This document shows, in pieces, positions 49,428 through 59,363 of a DNA stretch of 64,000 nucleotides. This DNA comes from Enterococcus moraviensis ATCC BAA-383 (GTDB taxonomy: Bacteria > Bacillota > Bacilli > Lactobacillales > Enterococcaceae): positions 434,001 through 498,000 of the forward strand of contig NZ_ASWB01000001.1 in NCBI RefSeq assembly GCF_000407445.1, in the 5' to 3' direction. Position 1 is the first letter of the stretch; each line of letters opens with the position of its first letter. Position numbers and translations under genes: made by a program. The notes below the pieces were generated by a model. That model was not told where the DNA came from and did not search any database. It saw nothing but the letters and a program-made list of their open reading frames with translations.

Positions 49428-50144
49428 TTATGTTTCAAAAAGCTTTTGAAAAAAATGAGCTTTCCTTTCAAATATCATCGACCACTCTTGATAGATAGTT
49501 GTTTCTTCTAACTGACGTTTAACAATCTTTCCATTCGTAAATTCATAGATTCTAGCGTTTGGAAAAAACAATAAGATAGGAGAATGTGTTGCAATCACAA
49601 ACTGAGAATTAGATTTAATCAAGTCTTGCATTAGAATCATAAACTGCAATTGAGTACTAAGAGATAAGCCTGTCTCTGGTTCATCCAATAAATAAAATCC
49701 ATTTCCGAAAAAGCGTGAGGATGCCAGTTCAAAAAATGATTCCCCTCTTGAGTAAGTATGTAATTCCCTTTCAAACACACCCATTCCATGATCGATATGC
49801 TCAATTTCTGTCATTAGGTTATAGTAAGATTCTGCTCGATAAAAATAACTGTCTTTAGGATATTCAGGATATTTGATTGGGTAACATGCTTCAATTAATG
49901 CCAACTGTTCTTCATAGGAAACAAAAAAATTATTTTTTGAACCACCTTCAAGATTCAAATCCATTAACCCAGCAATCGTCTCAATGATAGTAGATTTTCC
50001 AGAACCATTTTCACCAATCAAATACGTAACTGGCGCATCAAAAATGAGTTGATCTATATCAGATAAAATAGATAAATTAAACGGAAACGCAGTGTCATTT
50101 CTTGATTTATCGTACCCTATGCCTTTAAGATATAGTTTTGTCAT
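49428..50144 (-). CDS. Small AAA/ABC-type ATPase (COG3910-like)
   Basis: This 238-residue stand-alone ATPase is of the RecF/ABC-like type. Walker A is G44-E-N-G-S-G-K-S-T52. A signature-like S-R-G-E-S-F-F precedes Walker B, Y-L-L-D-E-P-E-T-G-L-S, and a final A-T-H-S-P-I-L-L follows as H-loop. It has no membrane or nuclease domain. I use the ATG at 50144 with AAAGGTG upstream. It overlaps the end of recO by 20 bases, so it is made from the recO message. I believe the family is a predicted ATPase of unknown role. Context hints at DNA repair or translation only weakly. Confidence 0.83.
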   Translation of the reverse strand: MTKLYLKGIGYDKSRNDTAFPFNLSILSDIDQLIFDAPVTYLIGENGSGKSTIIETIAGLMDLNLEGGSKNNFFVSYEEQLALIEACYPIKYPEYPKDSYFYRAESYYNLMTEIEHIDHGMGVFERELHTYSRGESFFELASSRFFGNGFYLLDEPETGLSLSTQLQFMILMQDLIKSNSQFVIATHSPILLFFPNARIYEFTNGKIVKRQLEETTIYQEWSMIFERKAHFFQKLFET

Positions 50145-50934
50145 CCTCTTCACCTTTTTTCTCCCGCTTAGGCAACTTCAAGGTATCTTCCCAACTTTTC
50201 ATCTGATCGATAAATTTTTTGCTTTTTAAATTGATGCCAACATATTCATCATACAGTTCATCAATTGTTTTCCTAATAGCTGTTTTTGTCTCTGTCTTAA
50301 CATTAATATCTTGAACTTTGTCATATGAAATAGCAGAAAAAAGTCGAATAAAATGGACAGCTCTAGGATCTGCATGATACCGATGTTCATCCAGGTGCCA
50401 ATGACGTTCACACAGCACTCCACTATATTTTGAAGAATAATCAAATTTCCCACGTGTTTCTTGACACACACTGCAATGTCTCCATTCAGGTGTGATACCA
50501 AAACGACTCAGTAATTGAATCTCAAAAATATTCGTAATGATTTCTGCATCCTTATTCTCGTTCAATAATGCCAATGCTTGCTGGACGAAGTGGTACAAGT
50601 TAGGGTCATATGTTCGATCTTCAATTGCTGCATCTACTAAATTCAAAATATACGTTGCATATGCATTTATAAAAATATCCTCTTGAATAACTCTTAGAGG
50701 AAATATTTCTTTGCTTCCGTTCAAAAATGACAATCCATCTTCTCTAAAATCACCGATATATACGGCTTCTGTAAAAGGCAAAATTGCAGGACCAATTGGA
50801 TTGTTTTTACGATGGGCTCCTTTGACAAAAAACATCAATTTACCAAAAGATTCTGTAAATATCTTGACCAGTTTATCTTTTTCTTTATAATCTTTGGTAA
50901 ATAAAATAATCCCTTTTGTTTCTCCTAAGGTCAT
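50125..50934 (-). CDS. recO: DNA repair protein RecO
   Basis: Recombination mediator that helps load RecA with RecR at single-strand gaps. It has 269 residues. An N-terminal OB fold (G-I-I-L-F-T-K-D-Y-K-E-K-D-K-L-V-K-I-F-T) is followed by a helical domain. A four-cysteine zinc site has C-S-V-C in its first half, and C-E-R-H follows. era-recO order is the usual Firmicutes arrangement. The C-terminus is charged and overlaps the small ATPase gene. Confidence 0.97.
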   Translation of the reverse strand: MTLGETKGIILFTKDYKEKDKLVKIFTESFGKLMFFVKGAHRKNNPIGPAILPFTEAVYIGDFREDGLSFLNGSKEIFPLRVIQEDIFINAYATYILNLVDAAIEDRTYDPNLYHFVQQALALLNENKDAEIITNIFEIQLLSRFGITPEWRHCSVCQETRGKFDYSSKYSGVLCERHWHLDEHRYHADPRAVHFIRLFSAISYDKVQDINVKTETKTAIRKTIDELYDEYVGINLKSKKFIDQMKSWEDTLKLPKREKKGEEDDKTIS

Positions 50935-50981
50935 GTTTTCGCCTCCCTTATATTCTAGTCTATTTTAGCAGAACTAGAAGT

Positions 50982-51015
50982 AAAAGAACAATCCCGTTTA
51001 GACACAGAATTGCTC
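50982..51015 (-). terminator. Weak terminator after era
   Basis: Stem GAACAAT (50986) with ATTGCTC (51009) carrying one G-U pair, followed on the minus strand by UUUUA. The short U-run suggests partial termination before recO. Confidence 0.5.
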
Positions 51016-51027
51016 CTTAGCTACTTA

Positions 51028-51930
51028 TTAATAATCGTCTTTACGATAACCAAAATCTTGTAAATGAACTTTTTTATCGCGCCAGTCTTTTTGGACTTTT
51101 ACCCAAAGTTCTAAGTATACTTTATCATCTAATAGATGTTCGATATCTTGTCTTGCTTTCGTACCGATTTGTTTCAGCATCTTTCCGCCTTTGCCAATGA
51201 TGATCCCTTTTTGACTGTCACGTTCAACGATAATTGTCGCTTGTATACGTACTTTATCATTTTCGTCACGTTTCATCGAATCAACTACAACTGCAACAGA
51301 ATGAGGAATCTCATCTCGTGTGAGCAATAAGACTTTTTCGCGTACTAATTCAGAAACAATAAAATACTCAGGGTGATCTGTTACTTGATCATCCGGGAAA
51401 TATTGTGGTCCTTCTGGCATTTGATCCACTAAAACATCCATCAAACGATCCACATTATTGCCTTCAGTTGCCGAAATCGGGACAACTTCAGCAAATTCCA
51501 TTTGACTTGCGTAATCTTCTATAATCCCTAAAAGTTGATCAGGATGAACTGTATCAATTTTATTGATCACAAGGTAAACAGGGCTGCTCATTGTTTTCAA
51601 GCGTTCAATGATAAAATCATCACCCTTGCCTCTTTTTTGGTCAGCGCTGATCATAAATAATGTTGCATCCACTTCACGTAACGCACTATAAGCCGTTTCA
51701 ACCATAAAATCCCCTAAGCGATGTTTTGGTTTATGAATACCTGGAGTATCAATAAATACGATTTGCGCTTCTGGAACTGTATAAATCCCTTGAATTTTAT
51801 TTCTTGTTGTTTGTGCCTTATCACTCATAATAGCAATTTTTTGTCCGACAATTCGATTCAACAAAGTAGATTTCCCAACATTAGGTCTTCCTACAATTGC
51901 GACAAATCCGGATTTATGTGTTTCTGTCAT
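51028..51930 (-). CDS. era: GTPase Era
   Basis: Essential GTPase that binds 16S rRNA and guides 30S assembly. It has 300 residues. The G motifs are [15 protein letters not shown] and N-K-I-D. The C-terminal KH domain (about 200-300) contains [15 protein letters not shown]. It lies 12 bases after dgkA in the operon that runs from phoH through era. Confidence 0.98.
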   Translation of the reverse strand: MTETHKSGFVAIVGRPNVGKSTLLNRIVGQKIAIMSDKAQTTRNKIQGIYTVPEAQIVFIDTPGIHKPKHRLGDFMVETAYSALREVDATLFMISADQKRGKGDDFIIERLKTMSSPVYLVINKIDTVHPDQLLGIIEDYASQMEFAEVVPISATEGNNVDRLMDVLVDQMPEGPQYFPDDQVTDHPEYFIVSELVREKVLLLTRDEIPHSVAVVVDSMKRDENDKVRIQATIIVERDSQKGIIIGKGGKMLKQIGTKARQDIEHLLDDKVYLELWVKVQKDWRDKKVHLQDFGYRKDDY

Positions 51931-51942
51931 TGTTTCTCTCCT

Positions 51943-52350
51943 CTATAAAAAGTCTTGTATTAGTTGCCATATTTTAGGAACAAACAATAGTACTCCAACA
52001 ACTACAGCAAAAAATGTTGTCAAAAGAACTGCCCCAGCAGCCATATCTTTGATTTTTTTTCCAATCGGATGAAAATGAAAATCTGTTACCATATCGACCA
52101 CGTTTTCAAAAACAGTGTTGATGATTTCCATAACCAACACAAGAAAAATTACCAAAAGCAGCCATAACCACTCTGTAATTGCTAAGCGAAAAATAAACCC
52201 CATAATAATCGCAAGCACACCCATAAAAATATGCGTTCGCATATTCCGCTCTTCTCTAAACACCGTTTTGATTCCTTGAACAGCGAACTCTAGTGATGCA
52301 ATAAAATGTTTATTTTTCTCCGTCTGTTTATCTTTTAAGTCCATAGGCAT
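51943..52350 (-). CDS. dgkA: Diacylglycerol/undecaprenol kinase
   Basis: Small membrane kinase of 135 residues. Gram-positive homologues phosphorylate undecaprenol to recycle the cell-wall lipid carrier rather than diacylglycerol. The conserved catalytic stretch is [14 protein letters not shown]. Three membrane segments surround it, and an N-terminal R-N-M-R-x-H motif is present. The gene overlaps ybeY by 23 bases, and the start could alternatively be the ATG at 52344. Confidence 0.95.
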   Translation of the reverse strand: MPMDLKDKQTEKNKHFIASLEFAVQGIKTVFREERNMRTHIFMGVLAIIMGFIFRLAITEWLWLLLVIFLVLVMEIINTVFENVVDMVTDFHFHPIGKKIKDMAAGAVLLTTFFAVVVGVLLFVPKIWQLIQDFL

Positions 52351-52804
52351 CTAAAATCTCTTTCTGTAAACCAAACATTTCTTTCTCATCATCAGGTTCC
52401 ATGTGATCATAACCATTTAAATGTAAAAAACCATGTACAGCCAAAAAGCCTAATTCACGTTCAAAAGAATGTCCATACTCTGACGCTTGTTCTGAAGCTC
52501 GCTCAGTAGATATCATAATATCGCCAAGGTTTCTTGGAAAAGCTGAATCTTCCTCTTCGAAAATGATTGGTAGTTCATCTTCTCCTTCTTCCTCCAAAGC
52601 AAAACTAATAACATCTGTTGGGGCATCTTTGCCGCGATAATCTCTATTTATCACTTGAATACCTGCATTATCCATAAATGTCACGGACATTTCAGTATCT
52701 TCAGTTATTTTCAGAAAATCCGCTGCGAATTGCAGCAGATTTTCTACTTCTTCTAAATTGTCTTTTGATAAATTATCTGTTTCATCAATGAATGAAATAT
52801 CCAT
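52328..52804 (-). CDS. ybeY: Endoribonuclease YbeY
   Basis: Zinc-dependent single-strand endoribonuclease involved in 16S rRNA 3'-end processing and ribosome quality control. It has 158 residues. The zinc motif [11 protein letters not shown] is intact, and R-N-L-G-D-I-M-I-S is the other family block. Its ATG overlaps the pgpH stop as TAATG, so the two are translationally coupled. Confidence 0.97.
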   Translation of the reverse strand: MDISFIDETDNLSKDNLEEVENLLQFAADFLKITEDTEMSVTFMDNAGIQVINRDYRGKDAPTDVISFALEEEGEDELPIIFEEEDSAFPRNLGDIMISTERASEQASEYGHSFERELGFLAVHGFLHLNGYDHMEPDDEKEMFGLQKEILDAYGLKR

Positions 52805-55002
52805 TAGTCATCTCTCTTTTCTTGTTCATCTTTCATTTTTTCCGCTTCTGATTTCATTTTAGGATACTTAATTCTTGAGTGGAATGTACTGCATAGACCG
52901 TTAACTAGTGATTTTTCAACCATTCGAATCTCTTTCATCGTTAAGCCACAGTCATCCAATTGTCCATCAGAAATTCGGTCTTGAATCACATTATGAACAA
53001 ATGCGTTGATTTTTTCATTTGTAGGGTGATCCATCGCACGTACAGCCGCTTCACAAGTATCCGCAATACTTACGATTCCAGCTTCTCTTGTTTGAGGTTT
53101 TGGTCCAGGATATCTGAAATCTTCTTCCGCAATCTCTGGATTTCGTTCTTTCGCCTTAACATAGAAAAATTTCATCAATGTCGTTCCATGATGTTGACGG
53201 CAAATATCAATAACCATTTCAGGCATATGATAGTCTTCTAATATTTTGGCGCCATCAATAACATGTCCAAAAATGATTTGCTTACTATCTTCTGGTAATA
53301 AAAAGTTATGCGGATTTTCTGCTCCAGCTGGCAAGTTTTCAACAAAAAAGTTTGCATGTTTGATTTTCCCAATATCATGATAATAACACGCCACTCGTGT
53401 TAACAGTGAACGGCCACCAATTTCAGCTACCGCATTTGCACTAAGACTCGCTACCATCATACTGTGATGATAAGTGCCTGGCGCTTCCTCAAGTAGTTGT
53501 TTCAATAATGGATGATTTGGATTACTCAGTTCATTTAACACGATTACGCTATCATCTGTTACCAATAATTCAATGTACGGATGAAGTCCCATAGTCGCAA
53601 GAAAAGACAAGACCGCTCCTGCAAATGCACAGATCATCATCGTCCAAGACTTACTATCAAAAAAGCTCATTCCTTGGTAAACCATTAATACAAAATCTAA
53701 GCCAACAGGAAAGATGATTACCCAAAAAACAGCAACCAATCCTTGTTCCGCTATCCGTGTTCGTTTTACAACGGTTGCTAATAATCCTGAAAACATATAA
53801 CTAACTAATATAATCGTTAACGAGTTGGTTCCGATAGAATTATAGAAAACAAACAGTGAAAAAATCACTTGGAAAACCGCCGCCAAAACACCGGCTCTGC
53901 GACTTACAAAATAATTTAATACTAGTGGTGTAAACGCCGCTGGGAAGAACAAAGAAATATACAACATTTGTTCTGTTTGGAAAATTTGGAAGAACTTCAT
54001 CAAAAGAACACTTAAAGACATTGCCCCTACATAAAACAAAATAAAATGTCTTCGTCTGCCTTCTTCTGTCACTTGCTTAGTAAAGAATATCAGTACTAAA
54101 ACTTGTAACAGAATGGCCAACCCTAAAGCAGCCATTGGAAACAGCGATGTACTTTGATTTGTCATACCTAATAGTTCCAATTTTTCCATTGCTTTGCTGT
54201 CGATCTGAGTCCCTTCACGAACGATGATCTCACCTTGATAAATCATTGCTGGCGGAACTGCATCCATAGCATTTTGACGCATTTCTTTCGTTTTTTTGTC
54301 ATTTGCAAAATCATTTGCTACGATACCTTCGTTTACAATATAACGAATTTCTTGTTGCATCGTACTAGTGACATCAAGGAACTGAATCTTTTCGATCGCA
54401 CTTTGACGAATACTTTCTAGATCCGCTTCACGAACGTGATCTTTCATTTTTTCATCTACGATTTTTAAACTTTCAGTTTTTACTTGTTGTATCTGTGTTG
54501 CATCTAGAGAAAATATATTTTGATAAAAGACGTTTGGGAATTTTTGATAAAAAGTGACTTCATCTTGGTCCAACGATTCAAATTGAGATTTTAAATTGGC
54601 TACTCTTTCTTCTATTGTTGGCTTTGGAATCGTCTCATCTTTTTTAGCCTTTGCTTTCTTTTCAGCATACTCTTTATCTGTTTTTTCGTTTGCTGTAACG
54701 ATCATCTTGAACAATTTTTCAATTCGTTTGTGTTGAACATCAGCCGTATCCTCCTGATAAATATATTCTGGAGTGACTGCTTCAGCAGCTAACTTTTTCT
54801 TTTGTTCAGTTTCATACGTATTTTCAACGTTTTTATTCGCTCGAATCGTATTTTCAGCTAGTTGCCCTTCTTTTATCTCAACTCTTTTTTGATGGACACT
54901 TCCAAACATGATGATGAACAAAAAACATGAAAAAACGAGAAGAAGTATTGGTATATAAGCTTTCCCAAGCTTATCACGTAATTTTAGTAACGAGTATTTC
55001 AA
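52804..55002 (-). CDS. pgpH: Cyclic-di-AMP phosphodiesterase PgpH (7TM-HD family)
   Basis: Membrane receptor-type phosphodiesterase that degrades c-di-AMP. From the TTG at 55002 it has 732 residues. One N-terminal membrane segment, a large extracellular 7TMR-HDED domain (to about 270), seven membrane segments and a cytoplasmic HD domain follow in order. The metal motif C-Y-Y-H-D-I-G-K and Y-H-H-S-M-M are intact. The start is uncertain. AAGGAG lies 11 bases from the TTG. GTG at 55014 and TTG at 55080 are in frame but badly placed. Confidence 0.93.
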   Translation of the reverse strand: MKYSLLKLRDKLGKAYIPILLLVFSCFLFIIMFGSVHQKRVEIKEGQLAENTIRANKNVENTYETEQKKKLAAEAVTPEYIYQEDTADVQHKRIEKLFKMIVTANEKTDKEYAEKKAKAKKDETIPKPTIEERVANLKSQFESLDQDEVTFYQKFPNVFYQNIFSLDATQIQQVKTESLKIVDEKMKDHVREADLESIRQSAIEKIQFLDVTSTMQQEIRYIVNEGIVANDFANDKKTKEMRQNAMDAVPPAMIYQGEIIVREGTQIDSKAMEKLELLGMTNQSTSLFPMAALGLAILLQVLVLIFFTKQVTEEGRRRHFILFYVGAMSLSVLLMKFFQIFQTEQMLYISLFFPAAFTPLVLNYFVSRRAGVLAAVFQVIFSLFVFYNSIGTNSLTIILVSYMFSGLLATVVKRTRIAEQGLVAVFWVIIFPVGLDFVLMVYQGMSFFDSKSWTMMICAFAGAVLSFLATMGLHPYIELLVTDDSVIVLNELSNPNHPLLKQLLEEAPGTYHHSMMVASLSANAVAEIGGRSLLTRVACYYHDIGKIKHANFFVENLPAGAENPHNFLLPEDSKQIIFGHVIDGAKILEDYHMPEMVIDICRQHHGTTLMKFFYVKAKERNPEIAEEDFRYPGPKPQTREAGIVSIADTCEAAVRAMDHPTNEKINAFVHNVIQDRISDGQLDDCGLTMKEIRMVEKSLVNGLCSTFHSRIKYPKMKSEAEKMKDEQEKRDD

Positions 55003-55033
55003 CGGAATTTTCACTCCTTTCCGCAGGTTGAAC

Positions 55034-56002
55034 TTATTTTTGGTTTTCTTTTTCGTATGCTCGAATAATCTGAGCAACAACTGGGTGTCTCACAACATCT
55101 CCAGCATCAAAGTGAACGAAAGCAATTTTTTCGATGGATTGTAGTGTCTTTTCTGCATGGATCAAACCGCTTGTTACACCTTTAGGTAAATCGATTTGGC
55201 TTGTATCGCCATTTACGATCATTCTAGAATTGAACCCTAATCTAGTTAAAAACATTTTCATTTGAGCAACTGTTGTATTTTGTGCTTCGTCTAAAATAAC
55301 AAACGCATCATCCAAGGTACGCCCTCTCATGTAAGCAAGTGGTGCAATTTCAATCACGCCACGTTCCATTAAACGATTGGTATGATCCATACCAAAAATT
55401 TGGTACAACGCATCGTAAACAGGACGTAAGTATGGATCCACTTTTTCTTTTAAATCCCCAGGCAAAAAACCAAGACTTTCTCCTGCTTCAACTGCTGGAC
55501 GAGTCAAAATGATTTTTTGTACTTCTCCTTTTTTCAAAGCTGAAACAGCCATAACAACAGCTAAAAAAGTTTTCCCCGTTCCTGCAGGACCAATTCCAAA
55601 AATAATATCCCGTTTTCTTACAGCGTCGATATATCTTTTTTGGCCAACATTCTTGATTCTGATTGCTCTGCCATGGTGATCTTTAAGAATCTCTTCCTCA
55701 TACATCGTAACGAATGTATCCAAATCACCACTTTTGGCCATCTTTAAAGCCGAAACAACATCAGGTGTACTGACTTTGATTCCTCGTTGAATCAACACTT
55801 GTAAGGTGCGTAAAACAGAAGCCACCAATTGTACTTCTGATTCTTCTCCTAGTAACTGAATCGTCTCACCTCTAGTATTGATTGTTACAGCAGTATTTTC
55901 TTCTAAATATTTTATATGTTTGTCATGGGTTCCTAAAAGCATACTTGCATCATCGGAATCATTTAACTTCAATTCCAACGATATTGACTCATTTTCTGTC
56001 AA
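55034..56002 (-). CDS. phoH: PhoH-family ATPase (PhoH2/YbeZ type)
   Basis: 322-residue cytosolic P-loop ATPase related to the N-terminal part of RecD-like helicases. Walker A is G-P-A-G-T-G-K-T, and I-L-D-E-A-Q-N is the Walker B region. An N-terminal KH-like segment precedes the ATPase. The start is a TTG at 56002, about ten bases after AAAGGAG. It is the first gene of the phoH-pgpH-ybeY-dgkA-era run. In E. coli the relative YbeZ acts with YbeY in rRNA processing, which the adjacency of ybeY supports. Confidence 0.95.
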   Translation of the reverse strand: MTENESISLELKLNDSDDASMLLGTHDKHIKYLEENTAVTINTRGETIQLLGEESEVQLVASVLRTLQVLIQRGIKVSTPDVVSALKMAKSGDLDTFVTMYEEEILKDHHGRAIRIKNVGQKRYIDAVRKRDIIFGIGPAGTGKTFLAVVMAVSALKKGEVQKIILTRPAVEAGESLGFLPGDLKEKVDPYLRPVYDALYQIFGMDHTNRLMERGVIEIAPLAYMRGRTLDDAFVILDEAQNTTVAQMKMFLTRLGFNSRMIVNGDTSQIDLPKGVTSGLIHAEKTLQSIEKIAFVHFDAGDVVRHPVVAQIIRAYEKENQK

Positions 56003-56154
56003 AAAACGCCCATCTCCTTTATTTTTTCATTCCCTACAATCATACCATATTATTAATTTATTAAAAAGAGAGGGGATCAAAACTAAAAGTCAACTTATCT
56101 TATTCTCAGAAACAAGATACTTGATTTTATTCCGTTCTGATTTCCTTTATTAGT

Positions 56155-56192
56155 CAAAAAAAAACCAACAGAAATCTGTTGGTTTTTTTTTG
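56155..56192 (-). terminator. yqeY terminator
   Basis: Perfect stem AAAAACCAACAGA with TCTGTTGGTTTTT around a three-base loop, followed on the minus strand by a U-run. Confidence 0.93.
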
Positions 56193-56193
56193 A

Positions 56194-56643
56194 CTAATTC
56201 TCTTGTAGTAATTCTTTTACAATTGCATTGACCTGATTACCGTCTGCTTTCCCTTTGACTTCTGGCATTACAGCACTCATCACTTTACCAAATTCCTTTG
56301 GTGAAGTCGCTCCGGTCTGATCAATTGCCGTTTGAACAATCTGACGAATTTCTTCTTCTGAAAGTTGTCTTGGCATATATTTTTCAACAATTGCGATTTC
56401 GATTTTTACTTTGTCAGCAAGATCGTCACGTCCCGCTTTTTCAAACTCTGATAAAGAGTCTTTTCTTTGTTTCATCTCACGAGATAAAACTGTTAACTCT
56501 TCTTCTCCGTCCAAATCACGGCCAGCTTTAATCTGCTCATTTTGAATGGCTGCTTTCAACATACGAAGTACAGATAAAGTATCTTTATCTTTTGACTTCA
56601 TTGCTGATTTAATGTCGTCATTCAATGTTGTTAGTAATGACAT
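56194..56643 (-). CDS. yqeY: GatB/YqeY domain protein
   Basis: 149-residue protein consisting of the helical tRNA-binding-like YqeY domain found at the C-terminus of GatB. Characteristic stretches are L-R-M-L-K-A-A-I-Q-N near residue 26 and P-K-E-F-G-K-V-M. The molecular role is unknown. rpsU-yqeY is a conserved pair in Firmicutes, and here the two genes are 25 bases apart. A strong terminator follows. Confidence 0.93.
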   Translation of the reverse strand: MSLLTTLNDDIKSAMKSKDKDTLSVLRMLKAAIQNEQIKAGRDLDGEEELTVLSREMKQRKDSLSEFEKAGRDDLADKVKIEIAIVEKYMPRQLSEEEIRQIVQTAIDQTGATSPKEFGKVMSAVMPEVKGKADGNQVNAIVKELLQEN

Positions 56644-56668
56644 ACAACCAACTCCAATTCATCGAAAA

Positions 56669-56845
56669 CTAGAATTTTTTACGTTTTCTAGCTGCTTCAG
56701 ATTTTTTCTTACGCTTTACACTTGGTTTTTCGTAGAATTCACGTTTACGAGATTCTTGTAAAGTACCCGCTTTTGAAACGGAACGTTTGAAGCGACGAAG
56801 AGCATCGTCAAGAGATTCGTTTTTACGAACGACAGTTTTTGACAT
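56669..56845 (-). CDS. rpsU: 30S ribosomal protein S21
   Basis: Small basic ribosomal protein of 58 residues near the 3' end of 16S rRNA. It begins [19 protein letters not shown] and ends in a Lys/Arg-rich tail (K-R-K-K-F). The ribosome-binding site is a doubled GGAGGGAGGG before the ATG at 56845. It is the first gene of rpsU-yqeY, with a near-consensus promoter upstream. Confidence 0.98.
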   Translation of the reverse strand: MSKTVVRKNESLDDALRRFKRSVSKAGTLQESRKREFYEKPSVKRKKKSEAARKRKKF

Positions 56846-56931
56846 GTTAATTCCCTCCCTCCGAGCTTAAAAAGTAAACGTTTTTTATATTTATGAATTA
56901 TTAAACATAAATAAAATACCGTTCTTTTTAC

Positions 56932-56960
56932 ATTATATCGAATGCACATTTTAACGTCAA
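56932..56960 (-). promoter_or_regulatory. rpsU promoter
   Basis: -35 TTGACG (56960-56955) and a perfect -10 TATAAT (56937-56932), 17 bases apart, about 85 bases before the rpsU start. Confidence 0.88.
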
Positions 56961-57052
56961 CCTTTGTATTGAAAAAATGCATAAAAAAGTTCCAAAATGA
57001 GTAAAGTTTTACACGCCTATGCAATATTCATGTTTTTTTCTGAAAAAAAGGA

Positions 57053-57481
57053 TCATTTGCACTCTTCACATCGCCCAAAAATTTCAAAACGATGGCCTTC
57101 TATTTCACATCCACTTAATTGTTCTTTAAAAAAATCCATTGGACACATATGAATCTCTTTTGTTTTACCACAAACTGTACAAATGAAATGATGATGATGC
57201 CCTACTTCTTGACAACAGTGAAAACGAAATTTTTTTTCGCCATTCAAATCTGTCGTCTCTAAAAGATCTAGTGTTTCAAAATCATGCAAATTTCGATAAA
57301 TTGTGTCATAACTGACTCCTTTATATTCTTTATTCATAAATTCATAAACTTCTTTAGCCGAAATATAACGATTTCTTCTAATTAGATAGGTAATCATCGC
57401 TTCTCGTTTTTTCGTATATTTCAAGCCACTTTCTTTCATTACTGCAAGTGATTGCTCAACTTTTGAATTAGATTGTACCAT
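57053..57481 (-). CDS. zur: Fur-family metalloregulator, probably Zur
   Basis: 142-residue Fur-family repressor with an N-terminal winged helix (to about 80) and a C-terminal metal and dimerisation domain. Two CxxC pairs (C-T-V-C and C-E-E-C) form the structural zinc site, and a run of four histidines (H-H-H-H) precedes the first. Fur, Zur and PerR are hard to separate by eye. I favour Zur because a sequence close to the Bacillus Zur box lies 23 bases upstream. It is divergent from ppsR. Confidence 0.88.
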   Translation of the reverse strand: MVQSNSKVEQSLAVMKESGLKYTKKREAMITYLIRRNRYISAKEVYEFMNKEYKGVSYDTIYRNLHDFETLDLLETTDLNGEKKFRFHCCQEVGHHHHFICTVCGKTKEIHMCPMDFFKEQLSGCEIEGHRFEIFGRCEECK

Positions 57482-57503
57482 TTAGTAACCCTCCACCCTT
57501 TTT

Positions 57504-57524
57504 AAATCAAAATGATTACGAATA
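57504..57524. promoter_or_regulatory. Zur-box-like element
   Basis: The left half AAATCAAAAT and the right half ATTACGAATA flank one central G. Against the Bacillus Zur consensus (AAATCGTAAT, N, ATTACGATTT) 16 of 20 positions match. It lies in the 101-base gap between the Fur-family gene and ppsR, so it could control either or both. Confidence 0.6.
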
Positions 57525-57539
57525 AGATTCATGAAGGTA

Positions 57540-57548
57540 TGGTATAAT
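57540..57548 (+). promoter_or_regulatory. ppsR extended -10 promoter
   Basis: TGGTATAAT with TATAAT at 57543-57548, 34 bases before the ppsR start. The Zur-like element overlaps the position expected for a -35. Confidence 0.65.
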
Positions 57549-57582
57549 AAATTTATAAAAAAAGCAAGAGAGGTATCCTATT

Positions 57583-58440
57583 ATGACAACAAACGAACCA
57601 AAAAAATGCGTGACCATCTTTGTTATTTCAGATTCAGCTGGCGAAACAGCTTCAAAATTAGCAGCAGCTTCAATGGCTCAATATCCTACCGTCGACTTTT
57701 CGTTGTTTAGACGAACCTTTGCTAAAGAAGAAGATAAGCTAAGAAAAGCACTTGAAGATGCAAAGCGAGAAGATGCTATGGTTTTACATACGATTGTTAA
57801 CGACCGCTTAGTAAAAATCGCCAATGATTTCTTTGAAGAAAACAATTTGTATCACTTTGATATATTAACGCCTCCTGTCGCAGAAATTGAACGATTGACT
57901 GGTATCGCACCCACTAGAGAAGCTGGCGCACTGCATCACTTGAACGAGAATTACTTTAAACGAATCGAAGCAATGGAATTTGCTGTTAAATACGATGACG
58001 GTAAAGACCCTAGAGGCTTCTTAGAAGCAGACGTTCTTTTATTAGGGGTTTCAAGAACATCAAAAACCCCGCTTAGTCTATTTTTAGCAAATAAAAATTT
58101 AAAAGTAGCAAATTTACCCTTAATTCCGGAAGCTCATTTACCAAAACAATTATGGGAAACCAATCCTAAAAAAATCGTCGGTTTAACCAATGATCCTGAT
58201 ATTTTAAACGGTATTCGCAAAGAACGGATGAGAACTTATGGTTTGCCTGCTGATACATCCTATTCCGATATTGAAAAAATCAGAAAAGAATTAGCTTTTG
58301 CCAATGACTTATATAAAAAACTAGGTTGTGTCGTTATAAATGTGGCTTCCTTATCTATTGAAGAAACAGCCTCAATGATCTTAAACGCCTTAAATTTAGA
58401 AGACCATAGCTATTATGCAACAGAATCCCCTGAAGCATAA
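57583..58440 (+). CDS. ppsR: Pyruvate, phosphate dikinase regulatory protein (kinase/pyrophosphorylase)
   Basis: Bifunctional ADP-dependent kinase and Pi-dependent pyrophosphorylase of the DUF299 family that switches pyruvate, phosphate dikinase or PEP synthase off and on by threonine phosphorylation. The 285-residue protein has the P-loop-like G-V-S-R-T-S-K-T-P-L-S near residue 155. I-S-D-S-A-G-E-T-A lies near the N-terminus. AGAGAGGT precedes the ATG. It is monocistronic, with its target enzyme not in this window. Confidence 0.95.
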   Translation: MTTNEPKKCVTIFVISDSAGETASKLAAASMAQYPTVDFSLFRRTFAKEEDKLRKALEDAKREDAMVLHTIVNDRLVKIANDFFEENNLYHFDILTPPVAEIERLTGIAPTREAGALHHLNENYFKRIEAMEFAVKYDDGKDPRGFLEADVLLLGVSRTSKTPLSLFLANKNLKVANLPLIPEAHLPKQLWETNPKKIVGLTNDPDILNGIRKERMRTYGLPADTSYSDIEKIRKELAFANDLYKKLGCVVINVASLSIEETASMILNALNLEDHSYYATESPEA

Positions 58441-58445
58441 GTATT

Positions 58446-58498
58446 AAAAAAAAAGATAAGCGCAATGAGGTAAACTATCACCTCATTGCGCTTATCTT
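58446..58498. terminator. Bidirectional terminator between ppsR and thrB
   Basis: A perfect stem of about 22 bp, starting AAAAAGATAAGCGCAATGAG on the left (58450), with an 8-base loop and A/T tracts on both sides. Confidence 0.94.
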
Positions 58499-58499
58499 T

Positions 58500-59363
58500 T
58501 TAAAATACCTGAATTCCCTCTTGATCGATAGATAAGACATTGATTGTTGCTGAGTAGGGTAATTTCCCTAGTTTTTCAACCATTTGATCCGTTTTCTCTT
58601 CAGGAGAAATAACTAAAACTGTTGGTCCTGCCCCACTTAAATAGGCTCCATAAGCGCCAATCTCTCGACTTATTGTTCGAATTTGATCCAAATGCGGCAC
58701 TAATTTTTTACGATATGCTTCGTGCCATCGATCTTTTTCCATCATCAAACCAGCTAATGGCAAGTTTCCATTTAATATTGCTGCGATCATCACATTTGCA
58801 ATTGAACTCGCTTGAACAGCTTCTTTGTATGAAATTGAATTTGGAAGGACACTACGACTTTCAGAAGTCAATAAGTGGACATCAGGAATATACGCAATCA
58901 CATCACACATTGGAAAATGATGTTTCACAGAATGAACTTCACCTTCAACATAGCTTGCAACTACAAAATCACCGCAGATAGCAGGTGCTACATTGTCTGG
59001 ATGCCCCTCTATTTTAGTCGCTATTTCTACTTTCTCTTTTTGAGATAAATTCAAATTTCCTAAACGATTAGCAAGTTCGATTCCTCCTACAATGACACTG
59101 GAACTACTACCTAACCCTCTAGCTAAAGGTATATCAGAAGTCATTTTCAAAAGTTGCGGTGTAAGATTTGGTGCTAATTTTAATGCTGTTTGTATTAAGA
59201 GATTCGTTTCATCACTTGGAATATCCGATCCTAAAGAATGGATGATTTTCCATTGGTCAGTACTTTCTACCACTTCAATATTCAAATATTGCGACAATGC
59301 GATACCACACGAATCGAAACCCGGACCTAAGTTAGCACTGGTTGCGGGAATTCTAATTTTCAT
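58500..59363 (-). CDS. thrB: Homoserine kinase
   Basis: GHMP-family kinase that makes O-phosphohomoserine for threonine synthesis. It has 287 residues. The ATP-binding motif [11 protein letters not shown] is intact, and [10 protein letters not shown] is the N-terminal substrate loop. Its ATG overlaps the thrC stop as ATGA. It is the last gene of hom-thrC-thrB. Confidence 0.97.
   Translation of the reverse strand: MKIRIPATSANLGPGFDSCGIALSQYLNIEVVESTDQWKIIHSLGSDIPSDETNLLIQTALKLAPNLTPQLLKMTSDIPLARGLGSSSSVIVGGIELANRLGNLNLSQKEKVEIATKIEGHPDNVAPAICGDFVVASYVEGEVHSVKHHFPMCDVIAYIPDVHLLTSESRSVLPNSISYKEAVQASSIANVMIAAILNGNLPLAGLMMEKDRWHEAYRKKLVPHLDQIRTISREIGAYGAYLSGAGPTVLVISPEEKTDQMVEKLGKLPYSATINVLSIDQEGIQVF

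Noticed and set aside
55002-55014. ATT start codon for pgpH with ideal spacing from AAGGAG
   Set aside because: ATT starts are very rare outside infC. A TTG six bases downstream is in frame and more plausible, though its spacing is long.
56716-57024. Open frame of 102 codons on the minus strand overlapping rpsU
   Set aside because: It runs over rpsU and its promoter in another frame and has no ribosome-binding site. The S21 protein at 56669-56845 explains the coding signal.
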